Shown one piece after another: positions 23,853-34,113 of a stretch of 64,000 nt of DNA. This stretch comes from Periplaneta americana. Taxonomy: Eukaryota; Arthropoda; Insecta; Blattodea; Blattidae. Within the stretch, counting starts at the first letter, position 1, and the number at the start of each line of letters is the position of its first letter. Under the pieces are notes generated by a model. It did not search any database. It worked only from the letters and a program-made list of their open reading frames with translations, and had not been told where the DNA came from. The stretch lies in the NCBI RefSeq assembly GCF_040183065.1, contig NC_091123.1, positions 112,752,821-112,816,820 on the forward strand. The letters are read 5' to 3'. A program made the position numbers and the translations under genes.

Positions 23853-26709
23853 TTTACATCGGATTTTTAGGCACTAAAAATTGCAGTTTTAGGCGCCTAA
23901 AATAAGCTCAAAATTTGTAAAATTAGGCTCTATTTTAATGAAAATAGGCATTTTAGGCACATCAAGGTATCATACTTATTTCTTTCACTGAAATTTTTAG
24001 TTATACACTAAAATACGCACAAAAAAGTATGTTTAAACATTAAGAAAGAATACTATATTATATTTATAAACAGAGCTGCACAAATTTAATATATTGAAAC
24101 TAATGAAATAATGATTATTGATATCAAGATTACTCATTTTAAGTTACTGAAATTCAGTTCCATGCTCAGACTTTTATTATAATTATCTGCACAGTACACC
24201 ACCAGAATTTTTTCTAAATTCTCCATAGTTAACCTTTGCCTTTTGTCACTGAGAATCATTTTGAAAGCAGAAAAACTTCTTTCAACCGAAACTGATGTGA
24301 GAGGCGCAAATTTTAAATTAGGTACAATAGAAACATCAATACTTACTGGAACATTTACACTTTCCCCCGATATCACTCTTGATACTTTTTCCAACAATGA
24401 AAATCCTACATTCTTATTTAATACGTTGTCCCACTTATTTTTAACTTTTTTCCCAGTTTCGCCCAAAGCACAATGTATGTTCACTTGAGCTTCCTTTACT
24501 ATTGCTATTTGGCTACAAAGAGATTGTTTTTCACGTTCTAATTGTTCAATGCTTGCAGGTATGAAAGAAAAGTTTGATGTTATGTAGGCAATATCGTTTT
24601 TCACTCGTGAGTCATTCAGACAATCTTTCACTGCTTTCACACACGCTGCACTATCAGTTTCAGGTAATTTAACAATAACTGTGACCACTTCTTTAAAATA
24701 CTTAGAATAATACACCACTGACTGAATCCAGGTTCCCCATCGTGTAACAACCGGCTGAGGTGGGAGTGGGATATCTGGAAAGTTCTCTCTGAATATTGAA
24801 ATCCTGGATGGGGCTTTACAAAAACATTTTTTTTTTGTGTGTTAGAAATAAACGAATTGACAAGATGAAATTCATTCCGGATTGTTTCAGAAACCTTGTG
24901 AAGGCCATGTGCTAGACAGGTTACATGCGTGAGGTTAGGATAAAATGTTTTAAGAAGTGGAGCTGCAGCAACCATGTATGAGGCAGCATCAATACAAAAC
25001 AACAGAACTTTAGAATCGTCTATATTACCTGAGTATAAAACTGTAGGCCTTTATTTACAAAATAAGCAATTGCTTGGCTATTCACTTTCGAAAGTTCCTT
25101 AACACATACGAGTTGTGGAATCGAAGGTCCATCAGGACTAAGTTTTCCTACTACCATATTTGCTATATACCTATTCATAGGATCTGAGGTTTCATCCACA
25201 GAGACCCATATGTAAGAATCACCTATATCCTCCCGAATGGAAGCTAAAGTTTCATTGTATATTCTGTCTAAGTAATTTTTTCTTAGGGTCGACTCAGATG
25301 GGATATTTTGTTTGCAGTATTTTTGTAAAAAACTGTCTTAAAACCGGATTTTCAATTGCATTCCAGGGAATGTTAGCAGCAACAAACGCTCTGGTTAAAT
25401 CAGCATAGAAATTGCTGCTGAGATTGGATGAAGTAGGCTGTGTTAGTAAAGTTTGTTGCAGTTGATTTTTCTGCTGAGCTTTAGCCTTATGAGCCGCTCC
25501 TTGCACATGCTGCTTTAGGTGGCACTTCTTTTCTTGCGAAATCTAAAAATGTAAAGTAAACTGAATTAAAATAAAATCCTAATTGTTGTATTGCCGTATT
25601 TCTATCACAAAGTTAGTGGGTTCGAACAATCAAAATTTTAATGACCTGCAAATACTTTAACTATCGGAATTTAAAAGGTTAAAGTGTAGTGGTCTTAAAA
25701 AGAATTATACCTCAGGATAGCTCAGTCAATGTATAAATATTATAGGCCTACTCATTAAAATTAATAGAATTTATATATTTCAACTATTGTTACATACCTG
25801 TTTGCTACAAATCTTGCAGAATATTATTTTTCCATCATAAGTGAATTCTGAATATTCTGTTAGCCATTGCCGGATCAATGTAGATTTTGCACTTATATTT
25901 TTCGGCATTATCGCGTTAAACTTCACAGGAAAACGTCCTACCGCTCAAAACTTCTCAACACAAATAAGGTGAGGGAAAGAGCAACTGTTAACGAGCATTC
26001 AAATGAACCGTTGTTATTGAGATTCAATTGGACAAAAATACAAAGTTCCACTTATTGTTGCATTTCCTGGTAGTGTTAACACTAGGAGGGCCATTCTTTT
26101 AAATATTTTGTAACGGTTTACCCTACTAATTCGCAGTTTTACGACTTTTCATAGATATTTCAAAAACACTCTTTCTCCAAAAATTGTGATTTTATGACAC
26201 TCTGAAGGGCAGTACAGCTAATCGGTTTCAGACCGAAAACACCCATTTTTATAGTATAGTATATCTCTGAATCGGTAGCAGCACATGTTGTGATTGTTGC
26301 CTGCTTCAGAACTAAGGTTGGTTCTTTGTCGGCATTTATGCCTCCAAACATGTTAAATTCGGTGAAATCTATTGCGAGTGTCGTGAGATTCAAAACATTT
26401 TGTTTCCTTTATCAATGGTTTCATGGCCGGTGTGAAGCAAACTTTCCACTTTTTAAATGCCTTAAATTTCGCAGTGAATGCATGTATAAATTATAAAAAG
26501 TAAGAGTAAAATGCGAAACTTTACAGTGAGTTAGGCATTTTTAGGCGAATATTAACAAATTAGGCCCTAATAACCGTTTTAGGGCATTTTAGGGCACTAT
26601 AAAACTCTTTGAATACCTTTCAATTCCCATGAAACACAAATATTAATAATTATTTTTACTTTTCTCCTAAAGAAACAAAATAGGCATTTGCCCTAGAATC
26701 CGATGTCTG
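23853..26709 (-). mobile_element. hAT transposon copy 2, 2,857 bp, with perfect 8-bp target duplication
   Basis: GTCATAAG at 23845-23852 is repeated exactly at 26710-26717. The ends are inverted: left TTTACATCGGATTTTTAGGCA, right (minus strand) CAGACATCGGATTCTAGGGC, sharing ACATCGGATT. The right end keeps the CAG start usual for hAT, and the left has mutated in the first three bases. Both subterminal regions are packed with TTTAGGC-type motifs (23868-23960 and 26530-26690), including the palindrome TTAGGCGCCTAA near 23890. Such subterminal arrays are where hAT transposases bind. The element sits inside the 5.8-kb TIR element and so arrived after it. The encoded transposase is described separately. 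Confidence 0.9.
24134..25908 (-). pseudogene. hAT transposase of copy 2: two exons, frameshifted
   Basis: Start ATG at 25906-25908. Exon 1 (25798-25908, 37 codons, MPKNISAKSTLIRQWLTEYS onward) ends IIFCKICSKQ/GTATGT. The intron 25543-25797 (255 bp) ends TTTTTAG. Exon 2 starts ISQEKKCHLKQHVQGAAH in phase 0. Splicing joins the Cys pair to the His pair of a BED-like zinc finger. Exon 2 continues IWVSVDETSD (first Asp), LLFCIDAASYM (second Asp), TCLAHGLH, and a TRWGTW-equivalent in a shifted frame, to the dimerisation block TSVSVERSFSAFK (Glu), with the stop near 24134. At least three frameshifts, near 25295, 25050 and 24830 (the last in an A-run), inactivate it. Homologous along its length to the intact intronless transposase at 49091-50575, but clearly diverged. 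Confidence 0.88.
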
Positions 26710-27199
26710 GTCATAAGTAATTAAATTTCCATTAAACTATTGGAGATCCCATTCTGATTTTTTCTGGAATTATTAAGAATACTTCAGTGCATCTAGTAAG
26801 CATTTTTTTTTAGATTTTTAATAGGACTATTTCACATTGATGTATATGTTTTAAAAATTGAATTATAAACAAATATTTGAAATAATTATATTAAAATTAG
26901 TTAGTAAATATTTAATAAAAGACAGTACTTTAAACTTTTAAATGCATTTTTCAAAAAAATTTTAACATCAGTATCGTCAGAAATATGACGCTTTAAATGT
27001 TGCATTGTGCGACATTTTTAACGAATTTTAACAAGTAATATTTTAAAAACATGTGGACTTAGGAGGAAATAAAAATACACTTGTTGGTTTATGAGACCCA
27101 TAGAGTTGGTAAAAAAATATAAACGGAATCAGAAATATGAAGGTCAAAATATGTATAATTTTGTGCGATTTGACGTGGAATGACTCAATTACGATACGA

Positions 27200-27480
27200 A
27201 CTTCCTAGCTGTCATTACAATAGAAATGAAAAATTTTCTTGAAAAGAATTATGGGTGTCACATACGATATACACTAATAGATTCACGAAGTAGTTGTTCA
27301 CCCGATGATAGTAAGAAATACTGTATCATATTTCATATTTGCTCAAGTAGCGCCTTGTAACATAGAACGAATATTTTCAGAGTACAAATATCGTTTTTAT
27401 TTTTTTCTGAACATAAAAGGAGTAATTCTTTTGATAAAATGAAAATGTTCATTGTTATTTGTTATAATGAGGTCAGAATC
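27200..27480 (+). pseudogene. hAT transposase C-terminal relic
   Basis: Plus strand fragments read SCSPDDS (about 27295), then in the next frame FAQVAPCNIERIFSEYKYRF (27339-27398), then EHKRSNSFDKMKMFIVICYN (about 27410-27470). This is the dimerisation block with the IER glutamate of a hAT transposase, with two frame changes. It begins within tens of bases of the right TIR of the 5.8-kb element, so that element may have landed in an older hAT copy. Confidence 0.7.
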
Positions 27481-27717
27481 ATAATTGTATATTTTGTATT
27501 TTATTTTTATATGTATAGGTATACTGTTTTAGATTGGGAGTTACGAATTTTATAATTACAATTTTTTTATTTTATTCGCTTATTATTTTCTTTTCTAAGG
27601 TCGTGGACGATTTACGCACATATTTGGTTACTACCCGGTTGTATTTATCGTTCTGGTTCACTGAAATTGAGAGTTACGTTAATACTGTTCATTCGGTAGA
27701 AATATAGTCCACGCTAA

Positions 27718-27999
27718 CACAACTTAACATTTATTTGTTTTATTGGGTTATTTTACGACGCTGTATCAACATCTAGGCTATTTAGCGTTTGAATGACATG
27801 AAGGTGATAAAGCCGGTGGAGTGAGTCCGGGGTCCAGCACCGAAAGTTACCCAGCATTTGCTCGTATTGGGTTGAGGGAAAACCCCGGAAAGAACCTCAA
27901 CCAGGTAACTTGACCCGACCGGGATTCGAACCCGGGCCACCTGGTTTCGCGGCCAGACGCGCTGACAGTTACTCCACAGGTGTGGACCACAACTTAACA
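27718..27999 (-). mobile_element. tRNA-derived SINE (family 1), best copy, with 12-bp target duplication
   Basis: The element is 27730-27987, minus strand. CACAACTTAACA occurs at 27718-27729 and 27988-27999. The head has GTGGAGTAACTGTCAGCGCG (A box region) and GGGTTCGAATCCCGG (B box). The body carries the self-complementary pair GGTTGAGG and CCTCAACC around CCGGGGTTTTCC. The tail ends CGTCGTAAAATAACCC. Intact promoter boxes and a perfect duplication suggest recent insertion. Confidence 0.93.
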
Positions 28000-28090
28000 G
28001 TTTTGGTACCAACTTCCTAGCTCTGCTTATTACAATCCCAGTGAATTGTTTCCTATCTCATTCTGCTCTTGAAATAGACTTAAGCCTCCG

Positions 28091-28242
28091 AACCGACGCA
28101 CGCGAGGTGCGAGGCTCGTCTCGCACAAATCCGGACTACACGAGAGAGAGTGAACGCACCTCGCAGCTATAGAAACCAACCACTATCTCTCGTGTAGTCT
28201 AGATTTGTGCGAGGCGGGCCTCGCACATCGCATGCGTCCGTT
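28091..28242. repeat. Hairpin element, GC-rich 60-bp arms
   Basis: Left arm about 28091-28152 and right arm 28181-28242 are inverted copies (shared phrases GTGCGAGGC, TCTCGCACAAATC or CCTCGCACAAATC, GACTACACGAGAGA) with a 28-base loop. A GC-rich island in AT-rich surroundings with no coding potential. Probably a small MITE. Confidence 0.8.
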
Positions 28243-29150
28243 CAAAATGACCAAGGCTTTAACCATCCAACAGGAACTTCTTCCCCTACGTCCTGAGGTT
28301 ATAATGTAACTTGACGTGTCATGTTCCTGATAACTTCTTAATTTACAACATAATGATCTGTCATATTATTGATAACTTACTAAATTGGAAATAAGTTTCT
28401 TATGTAGCTCCCGACAACAAGTCGTCATTGTCAACAAGTGTCTTTGTTGTGTATTTTCGAGAATCACAACTCGGAAAGTGACTTGTCTTCTGGAAAGTCG
28501 ATTTACAAACTGATATTCAGGAAAAAACACCCTCGGGAAAATGGGTGGGAACGGTCATTACCAAACGGAAATAATAATATGGAATTAACAGCTAAATTAA
28601 TAGTGTATTCGACTGTATTTTTATCTAACATCAATTAACAAAAAATATTAATGTTCGACATTGTTTTTATAAGCAATTAAATTTGTTACATAATTTAAAA
28701 GGTACAAAATTTAAAAGTAATAGTTATCTACATTTAGTTTCTGTGATCGGTTTTCTTTATGATAGTCGTCGAGGATGTGTGCTTAAAGTAATCAATGACT
28801 GCGATGTGACTATTGATAATGGATAAATTCTTAATAAAGAAAACTTCCCAAAATAAAACTGCAGTGAACGGGAACATAATGATAAATTAGGCGGCGGCGG
28901 CGTTTGTGGTGGTAGTTTATTCACGACATAGATTTCTACAAATCTTAGCTTCTGCCAGTGAAACTAATAGCTCATGTTCATCATCGCTGCAAAGATAAAC
29001 GATGGGTGAATAAAGCTGTGAAAGTGAAATGAAGTGCATAAGTACCATAGTTTTAAACAATTTTGGGTTGAGCAATTGCCATGGATATGATGTGAAAAAT
29101 CAGACGATGTGATGTTCTGTAAAACATGTAAGGAAATTTTTTAGACACAA
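28243..29150. other. Spacer; no gene
   Basis: AT-rich DNA. A short (GGC)n-like patch lies at 28891-28903. The open frame at 28438-28638 is anonymous. Confidence 0.45.
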
Positions 29151-29323
29151 CACAATAAACCGGGAACAAAAGCGAGAACGAGAACTAGATCGGAAATATT
29201 GATAAAATAAATGTATTTAAATGTGACCATTCACAATAGGTAATTGTGAATGTTCACATTTAAATACATTTATTTTAACAATATTTCCGTTCTCGTTGTC
29301 GTTTTCGTTCCCGGTTTATTGTG
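29151..29323. repeat. Hairpin (foldback) MITE, about 80-bp arms, 7-base loop
   Basis: Arms 29151-29236 and 29244-29323 are inverted. Both ends read CACAATAAACCGGGAACRAA, followed by a run of related RCGAGAACGAGAAC units, and the centre is ATTCACAA-TAGGTAA-TTGTGAAT. The A-rich AACGA arrays near the ends resemble subterminal transposase-binding repeats. No unambiguous target duplication. Confidence 0.88.
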
Positions 29324-30135
29324 ATTCAGCTTTTAAAGTTTTTCCGGACTTTTGTGCAGATTTGCCCCTCCACTCCAATATCTCAAGGATGTCGGTGCCT
29401 TTGGCTACAAGCATAAAATGTCTAAAGGACGAATGTTAATGATGAGATAACAAAAAAAAAAAAAAAAAAAAACAAAAAGAAGAAAACTGCTCGGAGGAGG
29501 TGACATAATATGAAAAGAAAGTAATCTAAAAATGATCAATACAAGCACGGACTTCGGACTTATAAATACGATCCATTACATATTAAATTTTTATTAGTTA
29601 ATATGAACTTTGAGAGAAGTAGAACAAGTATATGCAATTCTCTATTCATAAGATTCTCATAATTATGAAAAATTCCACCAGTCACAGCTAAAGAACAAAG
29701 TTCATGGCGACAAAAAAAAAGCAAATAAAGATGTAATTTGTTTTTTATGAAGTTCACTAAACTTTTTATGCTTCTTGTTTTAGCAATGTTACATACATAT
29801 TTAAAATAAGAACTCTCAGGTCTTCTTTGGACAAACTAAATTAACTTTCTTAATTTAGCCTTCCACACGGCACTTGCACTCAAGGTTCGCTGAATCTTGT
29901 CTGCATCCACCTGAGAACACTCAGACGCAAATTATCTAAATTCATCCCGACTCTTCATTAAACTATCGTCAAAGTAATTAGAGCGACATATGGCATGAGC
30001 CTTGCACGGAATAACTTGTCTATCAAATTACACTTCAGGTTGATCTCATGAACTAACAAGACAGGTTTAGACTGGACTTTTTCCATTGGCTCAAGTAAAA
30101 CTGAGTGAGGAGGAAAAAGGAATCATAATATTTTA
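29324..30135. other. Spacer with poly(A) run; no gene
   Basis: An A-run of about 21 bases at 29452-29472 and otherwise anonymous sequence. The minus-strand frame at 29560-29757 has no motif. Confidence 0.45.
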
Positions 30136-30139
30136 ATAT

Positions 30140-30890
30140 ACTTTTTTCTTTAGGTCAGAGAGAATCATCCACGTTTGCCTTGAGGTGAAAAGAGGTTCAA
30201 AGGAAATGAAATTCATTCAATATAGCTAATTTTATTTTCAGGCGAAGAGGAAGAGAAATTCCATTCTTTCGATCTTCTTCCATTTTCAGGCGGAAAGGGA
30301 TGAGAATAGAAAAAAGTAACATTATGTCGAGCTATTTTTGTGTCCAGGTGCAAAGAGTACAGAGGAAAAGAAATCCTTTGCTTTCGATCCACTGTTGAAT
30401 TCAGTCGAAAAGCGCTGAGGAAATTAAATCCAAACCATTCGATCTACTTTTGTCTTCAAGTGAATGGGCGGAAAGAGGAATTTTTTTTTTTCCGATTTGT
30501 TTTTGTCTTCAGACGAAAAGGAATGGGAAGGAAAACAAATCCTACTTCTCGGATTTTCTTTTGTCGTCAGATGTAAATGTGGTCAGGAGGAGAGGATATC
30601 GGATTTTTTATATTCCTACTTCACTATTCATATAAAAATATGAAAAGAAAAGAATCCTGTCTTTGGCTATGTCTTCAGGTAAAGGAGGAGAATAAATTAT
30701 TCTTTGGATATATATTTATTTCAAGACAAAAAAGGAGCCAGGAGAAAAGAAAATCCAGTCATTGGATTTATTTTAGCTTCGAGCTACAAAGGGCTCTGGA
30801 GGAGAAAAAATCCTATTCTTTGGATTTACTTTGTGCTGAGATTAAAAGGAGTAAAATAAAAACAAATCCAATCTTTTATATACAGTTAAT
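30140..30890 (+). repeat. Degenerate minisatellite, period about 55 bp, roughly 13 units
   Basis: The phrase TTTTCAGGCGAAAAGG or close variants recurs at about 30235, 30283, 30342, 30399, 30453, 30508, 30563, 30673, 30718, 30777 and 30834. Most steps are 45-59 bases, plus one double step of 110. Between them lie AAATCC, then TTTGGATTT or TTCGGATTT, then ATTTTTGTC. Because the unit is close to 18 codons and poor in stops, it creates open frames at 30340-30576, 30450-30635 and 30577-30939 with a Lys/Arg-Phe-rich pattern. I consider these by-products of the repeat. Confidence 0.7.
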
Positions 30891-30913
30891 ATTAACTATA
30901 CGGACAAATTTCT

Positions 30914-31252
30914 TTAGTCCCTATCCTGAGCAAGATTAATCCAGTCTCTATCATCATATCCCACCTCCCTCAAATCCATTTTAATATTATTTTTCCATCT
31001 ACGTCTCGACCTCCCCAAAGGTCTTTTTCCCTCTGGCCTCCCAACTAACACTCTATATTCATTTCTGGATTCGCCCATACGTGCTACATGGCCTGCCCAT
31101 CTCAAACGTCTGGATTTAATGTTCCTAATTATGTCAGGTGAAGAATACAATGCGTGCAGCTCTGCTCTGTGTGACTTTCTCCATTCTCCTGTAACTTCAT
31201 CCCTCTTAGCCCCAAATATTTTCCTAAGAACCTTATTCTCAAACAGATTGTT
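30914..31252 (-). pseudogene. LINE RT C-terminal fragment (family B), truncated but in frame
   Basis: The minus strand from about 31252 reads without a stop: ENKVLRKIFGAKRDEVTGEW, AELHALYSSPDIIRNIKSRR, LRWAGHVARMGESRNEYRVL, GRSRRRWKNNIKMDLREVGY and DRDWINLAQDRD, then TAA. These are the last 110 codons of the family B LINE protein, but about 20 further codons usually follow (RWRAYVRAAM in the copy at 18165-18612). The end is therefore cut, and no A-rich tail is present. It is the cleanest copy of this segment in the window. Confidence 0.88.
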
Positions 31253-31937
31253 AGGTTTCGTAACAAGCTGTTTTTTACGGTGATGGGTTGTAGGATTTAA
31301 TCGATTAATCTAATCGATTAATCGACCAATTTCTGTTGTAAGATTAATCGATCAAAAATATTTAATCGAATAATTGAGTCGATTAAAATTAATCGGTTGT
31401 AGTTAATATTAATTATTATTTTGGTAATACAAACTCATACTAATAGTTCCGAAAATATTTCTCTCTCGGAAATTGCTTACTTAAAAGCACAATAGTACTG
31501 TTGTTTTCTAACTGTAAACCAGATAGAGTAGGGAAAATCATTGCACAAACATTTCAGAAAGAGATACAGATATGAGAACAGTGATCTAGTTTACCTCTAC
31601 TGAAAGTTGAAACACAATGCGAAACCCTTATTAAGTTTTATGGTTTTCCAAGAAAACTTCCACCTTGTTGTCAGCTCATCTTCCTAGCATATGAAATACA
31701 TAATTTTATGGGATTCGACCCCCTCATCCCTTATAAAATAGCCATGTCTACACTGTGTGCAAGAGAGAGCGTAACTACCTTCTTCTTTTTCTAAAATCTG
31801 GTAATTCGATTACAATAGGGGCCAGTCTTCTGTTTCGACAGCAGTAGTTTTGCTGTTGCAGTTTCTGTACCGAGTTTGTATATGAAGGTTGTGTGTTTAG
31901 TTTGTTAAAGAAAAAAAAAATCAGTTTTCTGTGATTT

Positions 31938-32156
31938 GTGAAAAATGTAAACTCCATTATGTCATATGAGAATTTGAGAGGTAAACTCGGTGAAACGTTT
32001 GGATTTAAATTAAACGGTCATGGAGAAGTGCTTGACAGAAAAATTCTTTTCGTGTTTAGTGATGCAGGAAACATTGTTACTAAACGTAGAGCGGCACTTA
32101 ATTCGGAGCATGTGAATGCACTCACATGTTTAATATTATGGATGAAGCAGTATTAA
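31938..32156 (+). pseudogene. hAT transposase C-terminal remnant in the TTAATCGATTAA element
   Basis: The frame starting at 31938 (72 codons) contains FVFSDAGNIVTKRRAALNSE, then HVNALTCLILWM, and stops at 32154-32156. FS.AGNIVTKRR is the dimerisation block of Ac-type hAT transposases, preceded in intact proteins by SER, where the Glu is catalytic. Here the block reads RKILFVFSDAGN, so the usual Ser-Glu-Arg is lost. The N-terminal 46 codons have no recognisable content and may be fused UTR. A different hAT subgroup from the copies at 24134 and 49091. Confidence 0.75.
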
Positions 32157-32336
32157 CTAGGTGAGTCTTCATACTTTTTGTTATTTATGTTTATCTCAAA
32201 AATTCCGGAGAAATTGACACAATAAATTTATGTCTCATAATAAATATGTTAGTAAGTAATTAAAATAGTTTGTAATATAACGATATAATATATACAGCTA
32301 TACAACATTTAGTACTTATGCTTATCACCGAACACA

Positions 32337-32589
32337 AGTTAAATTTAACAAAAAAAAAATGTTATGTTTTATTTAACGACGCTCGCAACTGCAGAGGTTA
32401 TATCTGCGTCGCCGGATATGCCGGAATTTTGTCCCGCAGGAGTTCTTTTACATGCCAGTAAATCTACTGACATGAGCTTGTCGCATTTAAGCACACTTAA
32501 ATGCCATCGACCTGGCCCGAGATCGAACCCGCAACCTTGGGCATAGAAGGCCAGCGCTATACCAAGTCGCCAACCAGTTAAATTTAACA
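32337..32589 (-). mobile_element. tRNA-derived SINE (family 4) with 14-bp target duplication
   Basis: The element 32351-32575 is on the minus strand. AGTTAAATTTAACA is present at 32337-32350 and 32576-32589. The head has an A box TGGTATAGCGCTGGCC and a B box GCGGGTTCGATCTCGGGC. The body includes AAATGCGACAAGCTCATGTC and ends GTCGTTAAATAAAACATAAC. It lies inside the TTAATCGATTAA element and is therefore younger. Confidence 0.92.
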
Positions 32590-32715
32590 ATAATTGTGTA
32601 TTACAGTATATTAAAACATTTTTCCAACTCGATCAAAACTCGATTAATCTATCAATTAAATGATTAAATTCAAATAGTTAATCGATTAAATATTTTGATT
32701 GATCAACAGCACTAG

Positions 32716-32808
32716 AAATTAGGCAACAGCTCAGCTCAGCTTTCAGACAGAATATTGAAAGACAGAATGATAACGCAAGGAAAAATCGCTATGTTCTTTC
32801 GAAGATAA

Positions 32809-32840
<32 letters not shown>

Positions 32841-34073
32841 GCTCATTTTAAGGTAATTATCTACGTTAAAGAACTGTACTATTTTTTTTTAATTTTTCAT
32901 AAATTGTTGAAAAACTATGTAGTATCATAAAAGTCATTTTAGGCACGAACCGACACTGCTGCAGTACGGCTAAAGGTATAAAATAACTACTACTGACGTA
33001 TATTATCAGTATTATCATAGAGCCTGGTTATACAGTCCCCTATACCATGAAACAAATAGGTACGGTACCGAAAAAGTTAGCTTCATCACGACTACCGTCA
33101 AAGCTTTAAATATGGTATGAATGAAACCTTGACGCAATTCATTACGCTTATGGCTATAAATAAGAACAAACAGAATATAACCCAACCCTTGTGACGAGGT
33201 TAGGTCGAATGCGGTTGACGCCTAGCGTGAGGATGGTCAGTCCTGTACATACACAGACCTGGTCAGAGCAGCAGAAAGAGAGAGAGGCGTGTTTAATGAA
33301 CTTCACACATGATAGACACTTCAAAGATGAAAGCAGCTATACGAGAAGGGCGGGGAAACTGTCAAAGAGAACACTACGGGTGACGGCGTGGGTTTGAGGC
33401 TCACCAACACTGGTCACAACCCGACTCTGTGAAATGATTTTCAATTCTACGAGTATATCATTTTGTGATCATGGTACATTGAATAGTAATTACTTTGAAG
33501 CATCTTTTATAATTTCTTTCTAGCAGAAAGCTACACTTTTAAATAATTAAACTGATGGTTAACAGGATTTATTTTCAATCCCAGAGGTTATTCAGGCACT
33601 AAGTGATGACAACATTGCAATAATGTGGCAATAGTGAAATGCTAGTGACAGGTAAAATCGAAGTAATCCGAAGGAAGAAGATCCGCAGCTACTCTACTCG
33701 TAAATATATAATAGAATAGTCCAAGGATCTAACGTAGCAATAATAATAATAATAATAATAATAATTAAAACGATTCATGTTATAAAAAATCGCCGACTAC
33801 GGCAGCGCAATTTATGTCCAAAGTAATTCAAAAGTTTGTTAACACTTCAACTGGAAATTTTCACCAAGTTTCGCAAATAATATAATGCAATTCATTTTTT
33901 ACCATTTCATTCATTCATCATATTACTGCACTTTTCGAATATTTCATAACAAAATAATAGACATTATTTTACATTTTGCGCTATTCTGGTTTACGTTAGT
34001 CTGTTGAAATTTTCCAGTTAGACCTATCTTTTATTAGAGGTGAAAGTAGAGATTACAACGACTGAAGTGTTCG

Positions 34074-34113
<40 letters not shown>

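Larger units (their letters stand above)
21371..27186. mobile_element. 5.8-kb DNA transposon with 25-bp perfect TIRs and AATT flanks (class uncertain)
   Basis: The left end starts GAGTCATTCCACGTCAAATC (25 identical bases in total, 21371-21395). The right end 27162-27186 is its exact reverse complement. AATT lies immediately outside each end (21367-21370 and 27187-27190), consistent with a 4-bp target duplication, though AATT is its own reverse complement, so it could instead be 4 more TIR bases. Inside are the broken gene at 22153-23670, a LINE 3' tail (22786-23072) and a complete hAT element (23853-26709). Subtracting the two insertions leaves roughly 2.7 kb. Four-base duplications are known for the Sola superfamily, among others, so that is my first guess. 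The gene's family, not the TIR, should decide. Confidence 0.7.
31281..32715 (+). mobile_element. hAT-like element with TTAATCGATTAA subterminal arrays
   Basis: Both ends are dense in ATTAATCGATTAAT-type motifs: 31297-31402 on the left and about 32640-32702 on the right. The probable tips are TGATGGGTTGTAGGATT on the left and, on the minus strand, TAGTGCTGTTGATCAATC on the right. Only partial identity is visible, and I found no matching 8-bp flank. Between them lies one transposase C-terminus (31938-32156) and a SINE inserted later. At about 1.2 kb without the SINE it is too short for a full hAT gene, so it is an internally deleted derivative. Confidence 0.65.

Noticed and set aside
30340-30939. 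Basic, Phe-rich protein genes
   Set aside because: Three overlapping frames all follow the 55-bp degenerate repeat. No recognisable domain.
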